Part shown: piece after piece, positions 1 to 8,688 of the stretch
Numbering within the stretch: position 1 is the first letter of the stretch
Layout of the letters: each line of letters begins with the position of its first letter
From: Candidatus Jordarchaeia archaeon
GTDB lineage: Archaea; Asgardarchaeota; Jordiarchaeia; Jordiarchaeales; Jordiarchaeaceae
Length of the DNA: 53,328 nt
Reading direction: 5' to 3'
NCBI GenBank assembly: GCA_018383815.1
Contig: JAHAWU010000004.1
Span: 7,824-61,151, forward strand
The notes under the pieces: generated by a model
The model's database searches: none
What the model saw: the letters and a program-made list of their open reading frames with translations, nothing else
What the model was told of the DNA's origin: nothing
Position numbers and translations under genes: made by a program

Positions 1-440
<440 letters not shown>

Positions 441-789
441 GCGGGTCCCCAAAGTTGTCCATTGGTGCGAAATCTGTGAGGTAAAGCCTTGTTCAATTTT
501 TTGTTCTTGTGGTGTTGTTTGGTTCTTAGTTGAATTCTGGTTTAGTTTTTCTGTTTTGGTTTTTAGTGTTTTGGCAATGGTTTATTTAATGTTTCCTGTG
601 GGGGTGGTGTGGTTTTGTAGTTAAGTCTCCTTTTATTCTGGGAATGGTTTTTTACTATAAACGAACGTTGATTTTTGGGGGTGGGGTTGAAGCAGTTTCC
701 GGATGGTTTGGATTCGCCCATGAGGGGTGATTTCTAGTTGGTTATGCCTTGTTTTTAACCGAAAGTTTCAATAGTTTGTTTTGTTTTTG

Positions 790-1085
790 TTATTGTTAGC
801 CCACCTCCGAGGACTGGCTGACTTTCTTTTTTAGTTGGGATGAAGTTTAGGGCAAGGGGTTGGGCTACATTTGTTGCCGCGATAATGTCTACTCGACGGG
901 CTTCTTCAGGAGTGTGGCGGTTGCCTTTCTATGATTGGGGAGCCGACCCAGGTAGATTACAGCGGCTTGGGAGACACCGGCGTTTCCCCTGGTATGAGAG
1001 AGCACGGCTGAGGTGAAGGGCGTGTCGCCTTATCCTGGGATGTCGTGTGTTAGTATCCTTAGGGTACACGGTGTCTCCCAATGGT
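790..1085 (+). ncRNA. Candidate structured RNA of unknown family
   Basis: Seen directly: a GC-rich island in a T-rich spacer with long-range complementarity. 797-808 pairs with 856-867 (12 bp with one mismatch). 967-979 (TTGGGAGACACCG) pairs perfectly with 1069-1081 (CGGTGTCTCCCAA) across an 89-nt interior that itself contains shorter stems, such as GTATCC/GGTAC near 1052-1066. T-rich tracts follow on the + strand. I looked for the SRP RNA S-domain and RNase P conserved regions and found neither. Strand and ends are uncertain, and two adjacent RNAs are possible. Confidence 0.35.
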
Positions 1086-1475
1086 TTTTCCTCATTTTTG
1101 GTTTTTGTGGTGTCTTGGTGTTGGTGATTCTTTTTTGTTTTATAATACTGTTTTTTGGTGAACGGTATTTTTTGGTAGCTTGTTTTTGGTGGCGTGTTGT
1201 GTTTCATGTTTTTTTGTATTGAAGGGAGAATATTGGTTTGGGGGGTGGTTTTTGTATTGTTTCTTTCGGGGTTGAAAAATTGGGTGTCTTGAATTCTAGT
1301 TCTGTGTGGTTCAGGTTGCTGAGGGATGTGTTGTGGTTCATTTTTCTTGTGTTGCTTGGTTATTGTGGACTTGTTATGTTTTTATGTTTTTGGTTGTTCT
1401 CTGGTCTTGTAGCATAGTTGCGTGCTTGGGTTTTTGTGGGGTACGTGGAATGGTTTTGGTTTTTGGTATACAAAT

Positions 1476-1485
1476 GCTTATAAGG
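1476..1485 (+). promoter_or_regulatory. TATA-like promoter element upstream of the HAD gene
   Basis: GCTTATAAGG is an archaeal box-A-like sequence in the spacer. Transcription would start about 25 nt downstream, near 1505, giving the HAD gene a leader if translation starts at 1553 or 1604. Assigned by sequence and position only. Confidence 0.45.
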
Positions 1486-1603
1486 GTATTTTACTTATTT
1501 TTTTGTGTCTTTTTGTGTTTGGTGCCTTGTAAAATCCTTTAGGGTGTTTACGGTGGTTTTCTCGAAGAAGGGAACTGGCGTTTTTCAGTCGGACGGGGAT
1601 ACT

Positions 1604-2347
1604 GTGATTATTTTTGATATGGATGGTACTTTGGGTTGGTCGCTTATTCCTGAGGAGGAGGCGTTTAGGAAGGTTTTTGAGTTGACTTGTCAGGAGGCTA
1701 GTAGAAGTTGTGGTTCGAGAGTTAGCTTGGAAAAAATGGAGCAGTTTTACAAGCAGGCTAAGAAGGAGCATTATGAATTGTATCCCCTTAAGCCGAGGAG
1801 GCATAATAAGAGGATTAGGTTGAGGTTGTTTCTCGAGAAGGTGCAGCAGAATGATGGGATTAGGTTCGCTTCAGAGTTTCTTGACAAAATTCACGATTTT
1901 TACTGGAAACATTTTGTTGCCCGTGCAAAGCCATATCCGGATACTCATAAAACGCTTGAAATGCTGAATAGGAAGTCAATTGTGGTGATTGCCACTAATA
2001 ATGAGGACGAGGAAACTGAGTTAAAGATGAAAATTTTCGGGCTGAAGCCCGGGAAGCACTATCGATTCTTGTTTTCTTCGGAGCGTTTAGGTGTATGTAA
2101 GCCTGCTCCCGAGTTTCTTGAGAGGCTTATTCAGTGTTTGGAGGAGGATTTGGGTCAACCTATTACTGGTAAGAGAATTTTTGTTGTTGGTGATGATCCC
2201 AGGAATGATTTTGCATGGGCGAAATCCATCGGAGCAATTACTATACGTGTGAGGAAGGATTTACACGCTGAGAGGGAGCCAACTTGTGATGAGGAGAAGC
2301 CGGACTATACAGTGAATAATATTTCAGAAATTTTGGACATAATTTAA
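1604..2347 (+). CDS. HAD-superfamily phosphatase
   Basis: Predicted phosphomonoester hydrolase of the haloacid dehalogenase superfamily; the substrate is unknown. All four HAD motifs are visible: nucleophile DMDGTLG right after the chosen start, motif II in VVIATNNEDEE, the motif III Lys in GVCKPAPEF, and motif IV VVGDDPRNDF. A helical cap lies between motifs I and II. The frame is open back to GTG 1505, but the extra N-terminus is not HAD-like. GTG 1604, with a G-rich stretch just upstream, puts motif I at the expected distance; GTG 1553, behind GGGTG, is the alternative. It lies upstream of a PfkB kinase and an MtnA-like isomerase in the same direction, suggesting sugar-phosphate chemistry (inference). 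Confidence 0.8.
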   Translation: MIIFDMDGTLGWSLIPEEEAFRKVFELTCQEASRSCGSRVSLEKMEQFYKQAKKEHYELYPLKPRRHNKRIRLRLFLEKVQQNDGIRFASEFLDKIHDFYWKHFVARAKPYPDTHKTLEMLNRKSIVVIATNNEDEETELKMKIFGLKPGKHYRFLFSSERLGVCKPAPEFLERLIQCLEEDLGQPITGKRIFVVGDDPRNDFAWAKSIGAITIRVRKDLHAEREPTCDEEKPDYTVNNISEILDII

Positions 2348-2458
2348 AGAATTTGTAGCCTTTTTTGGGATTATTTTGTTTTTCATTTTATTTTTAGGGT
2401 GATGCTTTTATGAAGAAATGTGAAATTACCAATGAAAACCTTGAAATTTTTTGGTAAA

Positions 2459-2466
2459 ACATATAA
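2459..2466 (+). promoter_or_regulatory. TATA box for the PfkB kinase gene
   Basis: CATATAAA is centred about 24 nt before ATG 2486, the archaeal spacing between TATA box and transcription start. This suggests a leaderless mRNA and decides the start codon of the following gene, since the upstream in-frame GTG at 2420 would lie before the promoter. Confidence 0.55.
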
Positions 2467-2485
2467 AGGGTTTGAAGTGGTTCCT

Positions 2486-3436
2486 ATGGCCAAAGTGGTG
2501 AGTTTGGGAGCTATAAACTATGATATTAATCTCTTTGTGGAAAGATTTCCCAGGATAGGTGAGGAGGTGCCGGTGAAAAGGATAACACGCATTCCTGGGG
2601 GGAAGGGCGCCAACGTGGCTGTGGCGGCTGCAAGATTAATGGATCCGGGTGAGGTGGCGTTCATTGGCGGTTTGGGTGATGACCAGATAGCTGAGATGCA
2701 GAAAAAGGTTTTGGAGAGCGAAGGAGTCGATATCAGTGGAATTATCACAGTTAGGGGTGTGGAGTCTGGTCAAGCCTATATTGTGATAGATTCTAAGGGT
2801 GAGAACTTTATTAACACTCTTTTTGGGGCGAATCACGAAATTAAGCCAGAGGACGTGGAGGAAGAGAAAAGATTAGCGTTGATACGTCAAGCCAAGGTGT
2901 TGGCGGTAGTTGATCCACCGCTTCCCGTGGTTTTGAAGGTTGTGGAGCTTGGGAAAAAATTTGGGGCTACCACCATTTGGGATCCAGGGATACACTGTGT
3001 GAAGGGATACGAGTCACTAAAAGACATTTTAAAATTTGTGGACATTCTTTTGATGAACGCTGTGGAGGTGGAAAACCTAACTGGCGCCAGCGAACCGGAA
3101 GAAGTGAAGAAACGTCTTTCTACCATTAACAAGAATTTAAGGGTGGTTAAAAAAATGGGAGCTAAGGGATCCCAGTTGATTGACCCAAGAGACGAGCAAA
3201 GCACAATAATTAAGGGTATTCCACTTCAGAAGTATGGCTTCAACGTGGTTAATACGGTGGGGTGTGGAGACGCGTTCCATGGAGTTCTGGCGGCGTCTCT
3301 GGCTCAAGGATATTCTCTCATTGATGCCTTGCAGAGGGCAAACCTGGCGGGAGCATTTAAAGCCACCAGAAGTGAAACAAGAGGAAGCCCAACCAAAAAA
3401 GAACTGGAGGAATTCCATAAAAAAGTGAAGAGCTAG
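2486..3436 (+). CDS. PfkB-family sugar/nucleoside kinase
   Basis: A cytoplasmic ribokinase-family kinase of about 316 aa. The N-terminal PfkB signature is GGKGANVAVAAARL and the C-terminal signature is NTVGCGDAFHGVL, where the catalytic Asp sits in a GCGD variant of the usual GAGD anion hole. The ATG at 2486 is chosen because a TATA box lies the right distance upstream and MAKVVSLGAINYD is a typical family start; an upstream GTG (2420) would add 22 residues. It precedes an MtnA-like isomerase by 149 nt. Kinase followed by isomerase suggests phosphorylation and isomerisation of a ribose or deoxyribose 1-phosphate, but the substrate cannot be read from sequence. Confidence 0.85.
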   Translation: MAKVVSLGAINYDINLFVERFPRIGEEVPVKRITRIPGGKGANVAVAAARLMDPGEVAFIGGLGDDQIAEMQKKVLESEGVDISGIITVRGVESGQAYIVIDSKGENFINTLFGANHEIKPEDVEEEKRLALIRQAKVLAVVDPPLPVVLKVVELGKKFGATTIWDPGIHCVKGYESLKDILKFVDILLMNAVEVENLTGASEPEEVKKRLSTINKNLRVVKKMGAKGSQLIDPRDEQSTIIKGIPLQKYGFNVVNTVGCGDAFHGVLAASLAQGYSLIDALQRANLAGAFKATRSETRGSPTKKELEEFHKKVKS

Positions 3437-3585
3437 AAACTTATTTTCTGGTTTTGGTTTCTTGTTTCAGTTATGTGGCACTAAAAATTTATTTATGATT
3501 TGGGTTTTTTGGTATCTGGACGGGCAAGATTCAAATAGTTACCCAAATTATTGAATGTTATTAATTTCTACGGAGTTGCAGGTGT

Positions 3586-4872
3586 ATGGTTGATATTCAA
3601 AAAGTCTTCAAAAAGATAGGACTGGAATTCGACCCTGAGAGTGGAGCTTATGTTCATAATAAAACAAATATTCCTCTTACAGTGCACTATGAGCCAGAGG
3701 AGGAAACACTGGTTCTGCTAGACCAGACAAAGCTTCCCTACGAGTTTACCGTGTGGAAAACCAAGGATTACCGTGAGGCGGGCATCCCGGGCATAAAGGG
3801 AATGATTGTTAGAGGTAGTCAAGCGATAGGATGCGCTGCAGGCTATGGTATGTTACTGGCGGCTTTAGAGTTTAAAAAAGAGAAAAAAGACGTTTTCATG
3901 AAAAAGTTAAGGGAAGCTGCCGATTTCTTAAACAGTACAAGGCCAACTGCCTCCCCCTTAAAGTGGGCAACGGATTTATGTCTTAAGACTGCGGAGAAAT
4001 CTCTCAACAAGAGTGGAAAGGTCGAAGAGGCTGTTGAGGGAGTAAGGGAAGCCGCAGACTATTTTTTGGCTGCAGACCTCATACTGAGCTGGTACTTGAG
4101 GCAGGACGGAAAGCAGTACATAGAGGACGGAGATGTGATTATGACTCACTGCAACGGTGGAAGCATGTCTTCAAGCTATGGCGGCCACGCCTTGGGTATG
4201 CTTGAGGAGGCCTATGTTGAGGGAAAGGACATAGTTATGGTTTCAAAAGAAACACGCCCCCGTAGCCAAGGATACAAACTTACAGTGTGGGAGCTAAATA
4301 GAGCCCAGATGCCCATAATAATTGTAACGGACAATATGATATCCTCCTCCTTCGAACGCTTTGGGGTAAACAAGGTTCTCCTTGGAGTGGATAGGGTAGC
4401 CAGAGACGGATCAGTGGCAAACAAAATTGGATCTGCTGACATAGCGAGAATAGCAGCCCTTTACGGAAATGTGGACTTTTACTATGCCACCTCGTACAGC
4501 ACCATTGACTTGGAAACCAAGAAGGGGAGCGAAATACCGATAGAGGAACGCAGTATAGATGAAGTCACATACCTGTACAAACTGGAAGCAGAAGACAAAC
4601 GGAAAAACAAGATAATCAGCGAAAAAAGCCTAAAAGAGTGGCCCCCAAGAAACATTATCACTAATAAAAGAATTCCTGGAAAAGGAGAAATAGTAATATA
4701 CAATCCCGCCTTTGATGTCACTCCGCCTAAGCTAATCGACCTAATAATAACCGATATTGGAGTCTATGCTCCCCACCAAATTAAAACCCTGACCAACGAG
4801 AAAATGAACCAGATTGTAAACGAAAGACTGGAAAAACAGGGAATCAAAGTCCCAGAAATCGTAAGGGAGTAA
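3586..4872 (+). CDS. Divergent MtnA / eIF2B-like sugar-1-phosphate isomerase
   Basis: Member of the aldose-1-phosphate isomerase fold shared by MtnA, ribose-1,5-bisphosphate isomerase and eIF2B subunits. At 428 aa it is longer than canonical MtnA (about 350). The catalytic Cys is kept in MTHCNGGSMSS (MtnA: LTHCNTGAL) and the catalytic Asp in LLGVDRVARDG (MtnA: GADRI); NKIGS corresponds to NKIGT. The phosphate-site motif is changed from RGAPAIG to RGSQAIG, and two insertions lie around residues 120-170 and 320-370. A canonical MtnA is encoded at 13070-14149, so this paralog probably has another substrate. An SD-like AGGTG precedes the ATG. The pairing with a PfkB kinase points to sugar-phosphate salvage (inference). 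Confidence 0.8.
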   Translation: MVDIQKVFKKIGLEFDPESGAYVHNKTNIPLTVHYEPEEETLVLLDQTKLPYEFTVWKTKDYREAGIPGIKGMIVRGSQAIGCAAGYGMLLAALEFKKEKKDVFMKKLREAADFLNSTRPTASPLKWATDLCLKTAEKSLNKSGKVEEAVEGVREAADYFLAADLILSWYLRQDGKQYIEDGDVIMTHCNGGSMSSSYGGHALGMLEEAYVEGKDIVMVSKETRPRSQGYKLTVWELNRAQMPIIIVTDNMISSSFERFGVNKVLLGVDRVARDGSVANKIGSADIARIAALYGNVDFYYATSYSTIDLETKKGSEIPIEERSIDEVTYLYKLEAEDKRKNKIISEKSLKEWPPRNIITNKRIPGKGEIVIYNPAFDVTPPKLIDLIITDIGVYAPHQIKTLTNEKMNQIVNERLEKQGIKVPEIVRE

Positions 4873-4917
4873 AACAAAAGAAATGGCCACAAAGGCTCCT
4901 GAAAACATGTCAGAGAA

Positions 4918-6225
4918 TCATTGGTGGGATTCCCCATACTTCTCCAGAAAGGTTTTAAGTTCATCCCCGTAGTCCGCTTCGGCTCTAAGGTCAATAATTT
5001 TCTTCCCCTTCCTACCAATTACTGGAATACTATCCTTCTCCACTATTTTTACTGATGAGGGGTTAAACCAAATCTTACCACCGAATCGGTCATATAAACT
5101 CTCAATTTGTCTAGGCGTGAAGGAGTCTGAATCGATAAAAACATCCACACGGTCAAGACCCGATGAATCTTCGCTCACCACCACCAAGTAATCTCTAACA
5201 CCCTCATAACTGAAAATCGCTGAATCAATGGCAAAAGGACTGGTAAGGGCTCCCTTAATCTTAATCAAACCATCCAAACGAAACTCGGGAGGCATAACTC
5301 TCCGCGTGATATGACCACAAGAGCAGTCACCACCCACTATAAAGGAACTATCCCTTGAACAAAACCTAATGGCCAAAGTGCCAGTCCTAGAAATAGTGGT
5401 ATAAACCAGCTCCCCTCTTTCCCCATCCGCCACCCTCTCATTAATGTCTGGATCGATAACCTCCACCAAGGAGAGATCCTCCTGCCAATGCACACCATTT
5501 TTCTCTTCACACTCTCCCCCACTACCCACCTCCGTCAAACCATACCCAATTCTAAGGTCAATATCCCAAACATCTTCTATGCGTTTTCTTTTACTCTCTG
5601 GAACCGGCTCCCCAAGAGCATACCCTCTATTAAGAGAACTTTCCCGAGGATCCTCTCCAAACATGTCCTCATACAAGGAAGCCCACTTCAAAATAAACTG
5701 GGCAATGCCAATAACTCCAGTGGGGCGATAAAAATGAATCATATCCACCTGCTGCCTACTGCTCGCCAATTTACCAGCAGGAACCACAACAGCCCCAATC
5801 CTCCTTATAGCGTCATGAATACAGACACCCGCAAAAAACATGCCATAAGGCGTGGTATTAATTATTATGTCTCCCTTTTTGAATCCTGCTGTTAGCAGGT
5901 TTCGGGCCTCGTTGAGGGTTTGTGTCTCAACATCATTATTGGTGTAGCCTACAACTGTGGGGATTCCTGATGTTCCTGAGGTGGTATGGAATACTGACAA
6001 GTCGCTGTGGTCTGCGATTGCCGCCCTGTAGTCCTTGACGATGTCTTGTTTGCTGGAGAATGGTAGCTTTTCTAAATCTTTTAAGCTTGTAATGTCTGCC
6101 AAGCTTAATCCTGCTTCTTTGAATTTTTGGCTGTATAGTGGTGTTTTAAATGCCAGTTCCATTGTGCGTTTGAATTTCTTTTCTTGCAGGTTTAACAGTT
6201 CTTCTCTGGACAAATCCAACTCCAT
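4918..6225 (-). CDS. Phenylacetate-CoA ligase-like AMP-forming enzyme
   Basis: 435-aa ANL-superfamily adenylating enzyme of the PaaK type, making an acyl-CoA from an aryl or acyl acid, ATP and CoA. The P-loop-like A3 motif is HTTSGTSGIPTVVGYT (about residue 80), A5 is IGYGLTEVGSGGECEE, and the C-terminal domain ends with the conserved Lys region IGRKGKKIIDLR. A small Cys pair (CSCGH, about residue 305) lies near the domain hinge. It converges with the MtnA-like gene (45 bp gap). Base composition changes sharply near 5885 inside the gene without breaking the frame. PaaK-like proteins are common in anaerobic archaea; the true acid is unknown. Confidence 0.85.
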   Translation of the reverse strand: MELDLSREELLNLQEKKFKRTMELAFKTPLYSQKFKEAGLSLADITSLKDLEKLPFSSKQDIVKDYRAAIADHSDLSVFHTTSGTSGIPTVVGYTNNDVETQTLNEARNLLTAGFKKGDIIINTTPYGMFFAGVCIHDAIRRIGAVVVPAGKLASSRQQVDMIHFYRPTGVIGIAQFILKWASLYEDMFGEDPRESSLNRGYALGEPVPESKRKRIEDVWDIDLRIGYGLTEVGSGGECEEKNGVHWQEDLSLVEVIDPDINERVADGERGELVYTTISRTGTLAIRFCSRDSSFIVGGDCSCGHITRRVMPPEFRLDGLIKIKGALTSPFAIDSAIFSYEGVRDYLVVVSEDSSGLDRVDVFIDSDSFTPRQIESLYDRFGGKIWFNPSSVKIVEKDSIPVIGRKGKKIIDLRAEADYGDELKTFLEKYGESHQ

Positions 6226-6455
6226 AAAGACACCAACTATATTTTTAGTATTTTGATGAATCGAATCGCCAAGTAGACTATCAGAGTTTCCAATGTTTCC
6301 TAGGGGCTATAAATCTTTTTTCAAACTTAAAACCTACTTTAGCTAGGAGAGAATTCCCGCATTGGATTTTGAATATTCTGGTTGATGAGGAAAACATAAT
6401 TTGGATGCGAAACAATTTAATGTAAGTTCGCTGTTGTACTATGTAAATTCCATAA

Positions 6456-6797
6456 ATGGTGCTGGTTTTGCAGAACAAGGATTGTAGAGAAATGAGCGAT
6501 GAGGAAATCGAAGATTGGAGAATGAACGTGTTAGAGAGGAACATAGAGGGAAATTCGACAGAGTGGCATAGGAGAGCTCTTCTAGCTATGCAAAACCCCG
6601 CCAGGAGAGAAATCTTGATGCTTCTTAAAGATAAGGCTTTGTCCATACAGGAGATATCTGAGAGTTTGAAACTAGATGAAAAAATTGTGCAGTTCCACCT
6701 TCAATATCTCAAGCTAACATATTACATAACCATAGAGGGAAACATGGTAGATCTGACACCTTTCGGAGTTGTATATCTAAAAAACGTAATAAGGTGA
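6456..6797 (+). CDS. Small winged-helix (ArsR-like) protein, copy 1
   Basis: 113-aa predicted DNA-binding protein. Residues about 45-105 form a winged helix: MQNPARREILMLLKDK, a helix-turn-helix around ALSIQEISESLKLDEKIVQFHLQ, and a short wing ending in DLTPFGVVYL. It resembles its neighbour at 6869-7204 along its whole length, including NCREMSDE at the N-terminus, so the two are a recent tandem duplication. An alternative start is the ATG of MSDEE (6491). No metal-binding Cys cluster is seen. It may regulate the M20/amidohydrolase genes downstream (inference). Confidence 0.7.
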   Translation: MVLVLQNKDCREMSDEEIEDWRMNVLERNIEGNSTEWHRRALLAMQNPARREILMLLKDKALSIQEISESLKLDEKIVQFHLQYLKLTYYITIEGNMVDLTPFGVVYLKNVIR

Positions 6798-6868
6798 GAA
6801 GCACCAAACAAATAAAAGAGGAGACCAAGACCACTTGATGCTTTTTGAAATAAGTATGATGAAGCAGG

Positions 6869-7204
6869 GTGAACAGTTTGGAAAGGAAAAATTGTAGAGA
6901 AATGAGTGACGAAGATCTTAAAGCTTGGAAACGAAAATTAGATGAAAGCGGCTCGGTAAAAGACCCAACTGAGGCACATAGAAAAGCCCTCCGAGCCATG
7001 CAAAATCCAATCAGAAGAGAGATTCTAACAATGCTTAAGGAAAAAACGCTAACCATACAAGAAATAGCAACCCTCCTAAAAATGGATGAAAAAACACTAA
7101 GTTTTCATCTCCAATTCCTCAAAGACATTTTCTTCATCACTGTAAAAGGAAATGCAGTGGACTTGACACCTCTAGGCTTAGCATACATAAGAAATGTAAA
7201 ATAA
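6869..7204 (+). CDS. Small winged-helix (ArsR-like) protein, copy 2
   Basis: 111-aa paralog of the preceding gene, with the same order of elements: NCREMSDED, then HRKALRAMQNPIRREILTML, a helix-turn-helix (LTIQEIATLLKMDEKTLSFHLQ) and the DLTPLGLAYIRNVK wing end. The frame opens with GTG 6869; ATG 6902 (MSDEDLKAW) is a plausible shorter start, as the 15 nt around it are nearly identical in both copies. It lies 56 nt upstream of the M20-fold gene in the same direction and could be cotranscribed with it. Confidence 0.7.
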   Translation: MNSLERKNCREMSDEDLKAWKRKLDESGSVKDPTEAHRKALRAMQNPIRREILTMLKEKTLTIQEIATLLKMDEKTLSFHLQFLKDIFFITVKGNAVDLTPLGLAYIRNVK

Positions 7205-7259
7205 AAATTTGCAAAACAACAAATCATAACTTTAAGGTTATTATGTGGAGGAGAATCAA

Positions 7260-8624
7260 ATGCCTGAAATTGAGAAGATTCACAAGTATATAGATGAACA
7301 TTTTGACGACCACATTAAAAGGATACAGGAATATTTGAGGCAGCCAAGCATCTCGCAAACAGGGGAAGGTATGAGGGAAACTGCAGAAATGACACGCGAC
7401 TACCTAAAAGAGATGCTTGGTGCAGAATCCACAATCGATAGCACCTCAGGCTACCCTGTAGTATTTGGGAAACTCAAATCCAAAACCAGCAATCGCTGGA
7501 TGTTCATATACGGAATGTACGACACTCAGCCCGTAGAGCCTCTAAACGAGTGGACATCACCGCCATTCGAAGCCAGAATTGTTGACAACCGCATAATAGC
7601 AAGAGGCGCCATAAACAGCAAGGGCCCACTTATGGCCACTCTTAACGCTCTGCAATCAATTCTGGAAGTAGCTGGAGATTTGCCCTTCAATTTAATTTTT
7701 GGCGTAGAGGGCGAGGAAGAGCAAGCCAGTATTCACCTACCAGAATGGGCTAAAAAAAGGGAGAGTGAGTTAAAGCAATGCGAAGCTATGGGTATGTGGA
7801 TTCCAAGCCAAGCGATTCCGGGAGCACCGCCGGCCTTACTTCTTGGCCTTAAAGGAATCGTATACATGGAATTAGAGTGTAGAACAAACCCTTTAGATGT
7901 TCATTCAAGCCAGGCTAATATTCTCCCTAACCCTGTTTGGCGCCTGATTTGGGCCCTAAACAGTATGCGTGGACAAGATGAGGTTTTGATTGAGGGGTTC
8001 TATGATAATGTTGAGCCCCCTCCACCCGAAGATTTGGAGCTGGTAGACAAGTATTCCGAACTGCTGGTTAAGGCTATGACCGCAAGCTACCAGGTAGAGA
8101 ATTATCGCGGTGTGAATCCTAAAGCGATGGCTAGAAACCTGATCTTTAAACCATCACCCATCAACATTGACGGAATAATTAGTGGCTGGACGGGGCCCGG
8201 AACAAAGACCATTACTCCTGCCAAGGCAACTGTAAAGATTGACATTAGACTGGTTCCAAACATGACCACCAGCGAGGTCATCGATAGGGTTAAGAGCCAC
8301 TTGAAGAAGCGGGGTTTCGAGGACATTGAGGTACGGGTTCTAGGTGCCTACGAATGGGTGAAAGTTTCAGTCAAAGACAAAATTAGCCAAGCAGCGATAA
8401 AAACCTTTAAGGAACTCAACTACGAACCAGTCGTGATGCAAATGTTACCTGGAAGCGCCCCCTTCTACCTTTTCACCAAACCGCCCTTTAACATGAAATT
8501 CATAATGAGCGGTCCAGGGCACGGCGGTAGAGCACACGCACCCAACGAGTATCTCATGGTTGATGGAATAAAAGACTTCGAAAAATACATAGCTTCCTTC
8601 CTCTATAACTATGCAGAAACTTAA
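7260..8624 (+). CDS. M20-fold protein with altered metal site (possible pseudo-peptidase)
   Basis: 454-aa protein of the M20/ArgE/DapE/carnosinase fold. Start ATG 7260 is chosen because GTGGAGGAG lies 6-7 nt upstream. The domain order is normal: catalytic domain, dimerisation insert (about 195-320), catalytic domain. However, the first His ligand (family YGHYDVQP) is Met here (IYGMYDTQPVEP), the bridging Asp (family GASDDKGP) is Asn (RGAINSKGP), and the Asp of the ISD segment seems replaced (EAMGMWIPS). The catalytic Glu pair (VEGEEEQAS), the DVHSS His and the final His (PGHGGRAHAPNEY) remain. It is followed after 64 nt by an amidohydrolase with a strong SD, so the two are probably one operon. 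Hydrolase activity is doubtful. Confidence 0.8.
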   Translation: MPEIEKIHKYIDEHFDDHIKRIQEYLRQPSISQTGEGMRETAEMTRDYLKEMLGAESTIDSTSGYPVVFGKLKSKTSNRWMFIYGMYDTQPVEPLNEWTSPPFEARIVDNRIIARGAINSKGPLMATLNALQSILEVAGDLPFNLIFGVEGEEEQASIHLPEWAKKRESELKQCEAMGMWIPSQAIPGAPPALLLGLKGIVYMELECRTNPLDVHSSQANILPNPVWRLIWALNSMRGQDEVLIEGFYDNVEPPPPEDLELVDKYSELLVKAMTASYQVENYRGVNPKAMARNLIFKPSPINIDGIISGWTGPGTKTITPAKATVKIDIRLVPNMTTSEVIDRVKSHLKKRGFEDIEVRVLGAYEWVKVSVKDKISQAAIKTFKELNYEPVVMQMLPGSAPFYLFTKPPFNMKFIMSGPGHGGRAHAPNEYLMVDGIKDFEKYIASFLYNYAET

Positions 8625-8688
8625 CTTTATTCCCACAGACTCTTTTTATCGAAAATTGTTGGCGACATAGGAAAGGAGGTTTGATAAT

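Larger units (their letters stand above)
441..1603. other. Long G/T-rich spacer without a convincing protein gene
   Basis: More than 1.1 kb between the 23S rRNA and the HAD gene. The + strand is extremely rich in G and T, and short open frames here encode W/F/V/C-rich peptides with no family character. The exception is a GC-rich island at about 790-1081, annotated separately as a possible structured RNA. A TATA-like sequence at 1476-1485 closes the spacer. Confidence 0.6.

Noticed and set aside
790-1085. Identification of the GC-rich island as SRP RNA, RNase P RNA or 5S rRNA
   Set aside because: The SRP S-domain core, the RNase P GAGGAAAGUC and CAGAA..GGCUUA regions, and a 5S fold were all absent on both strands.
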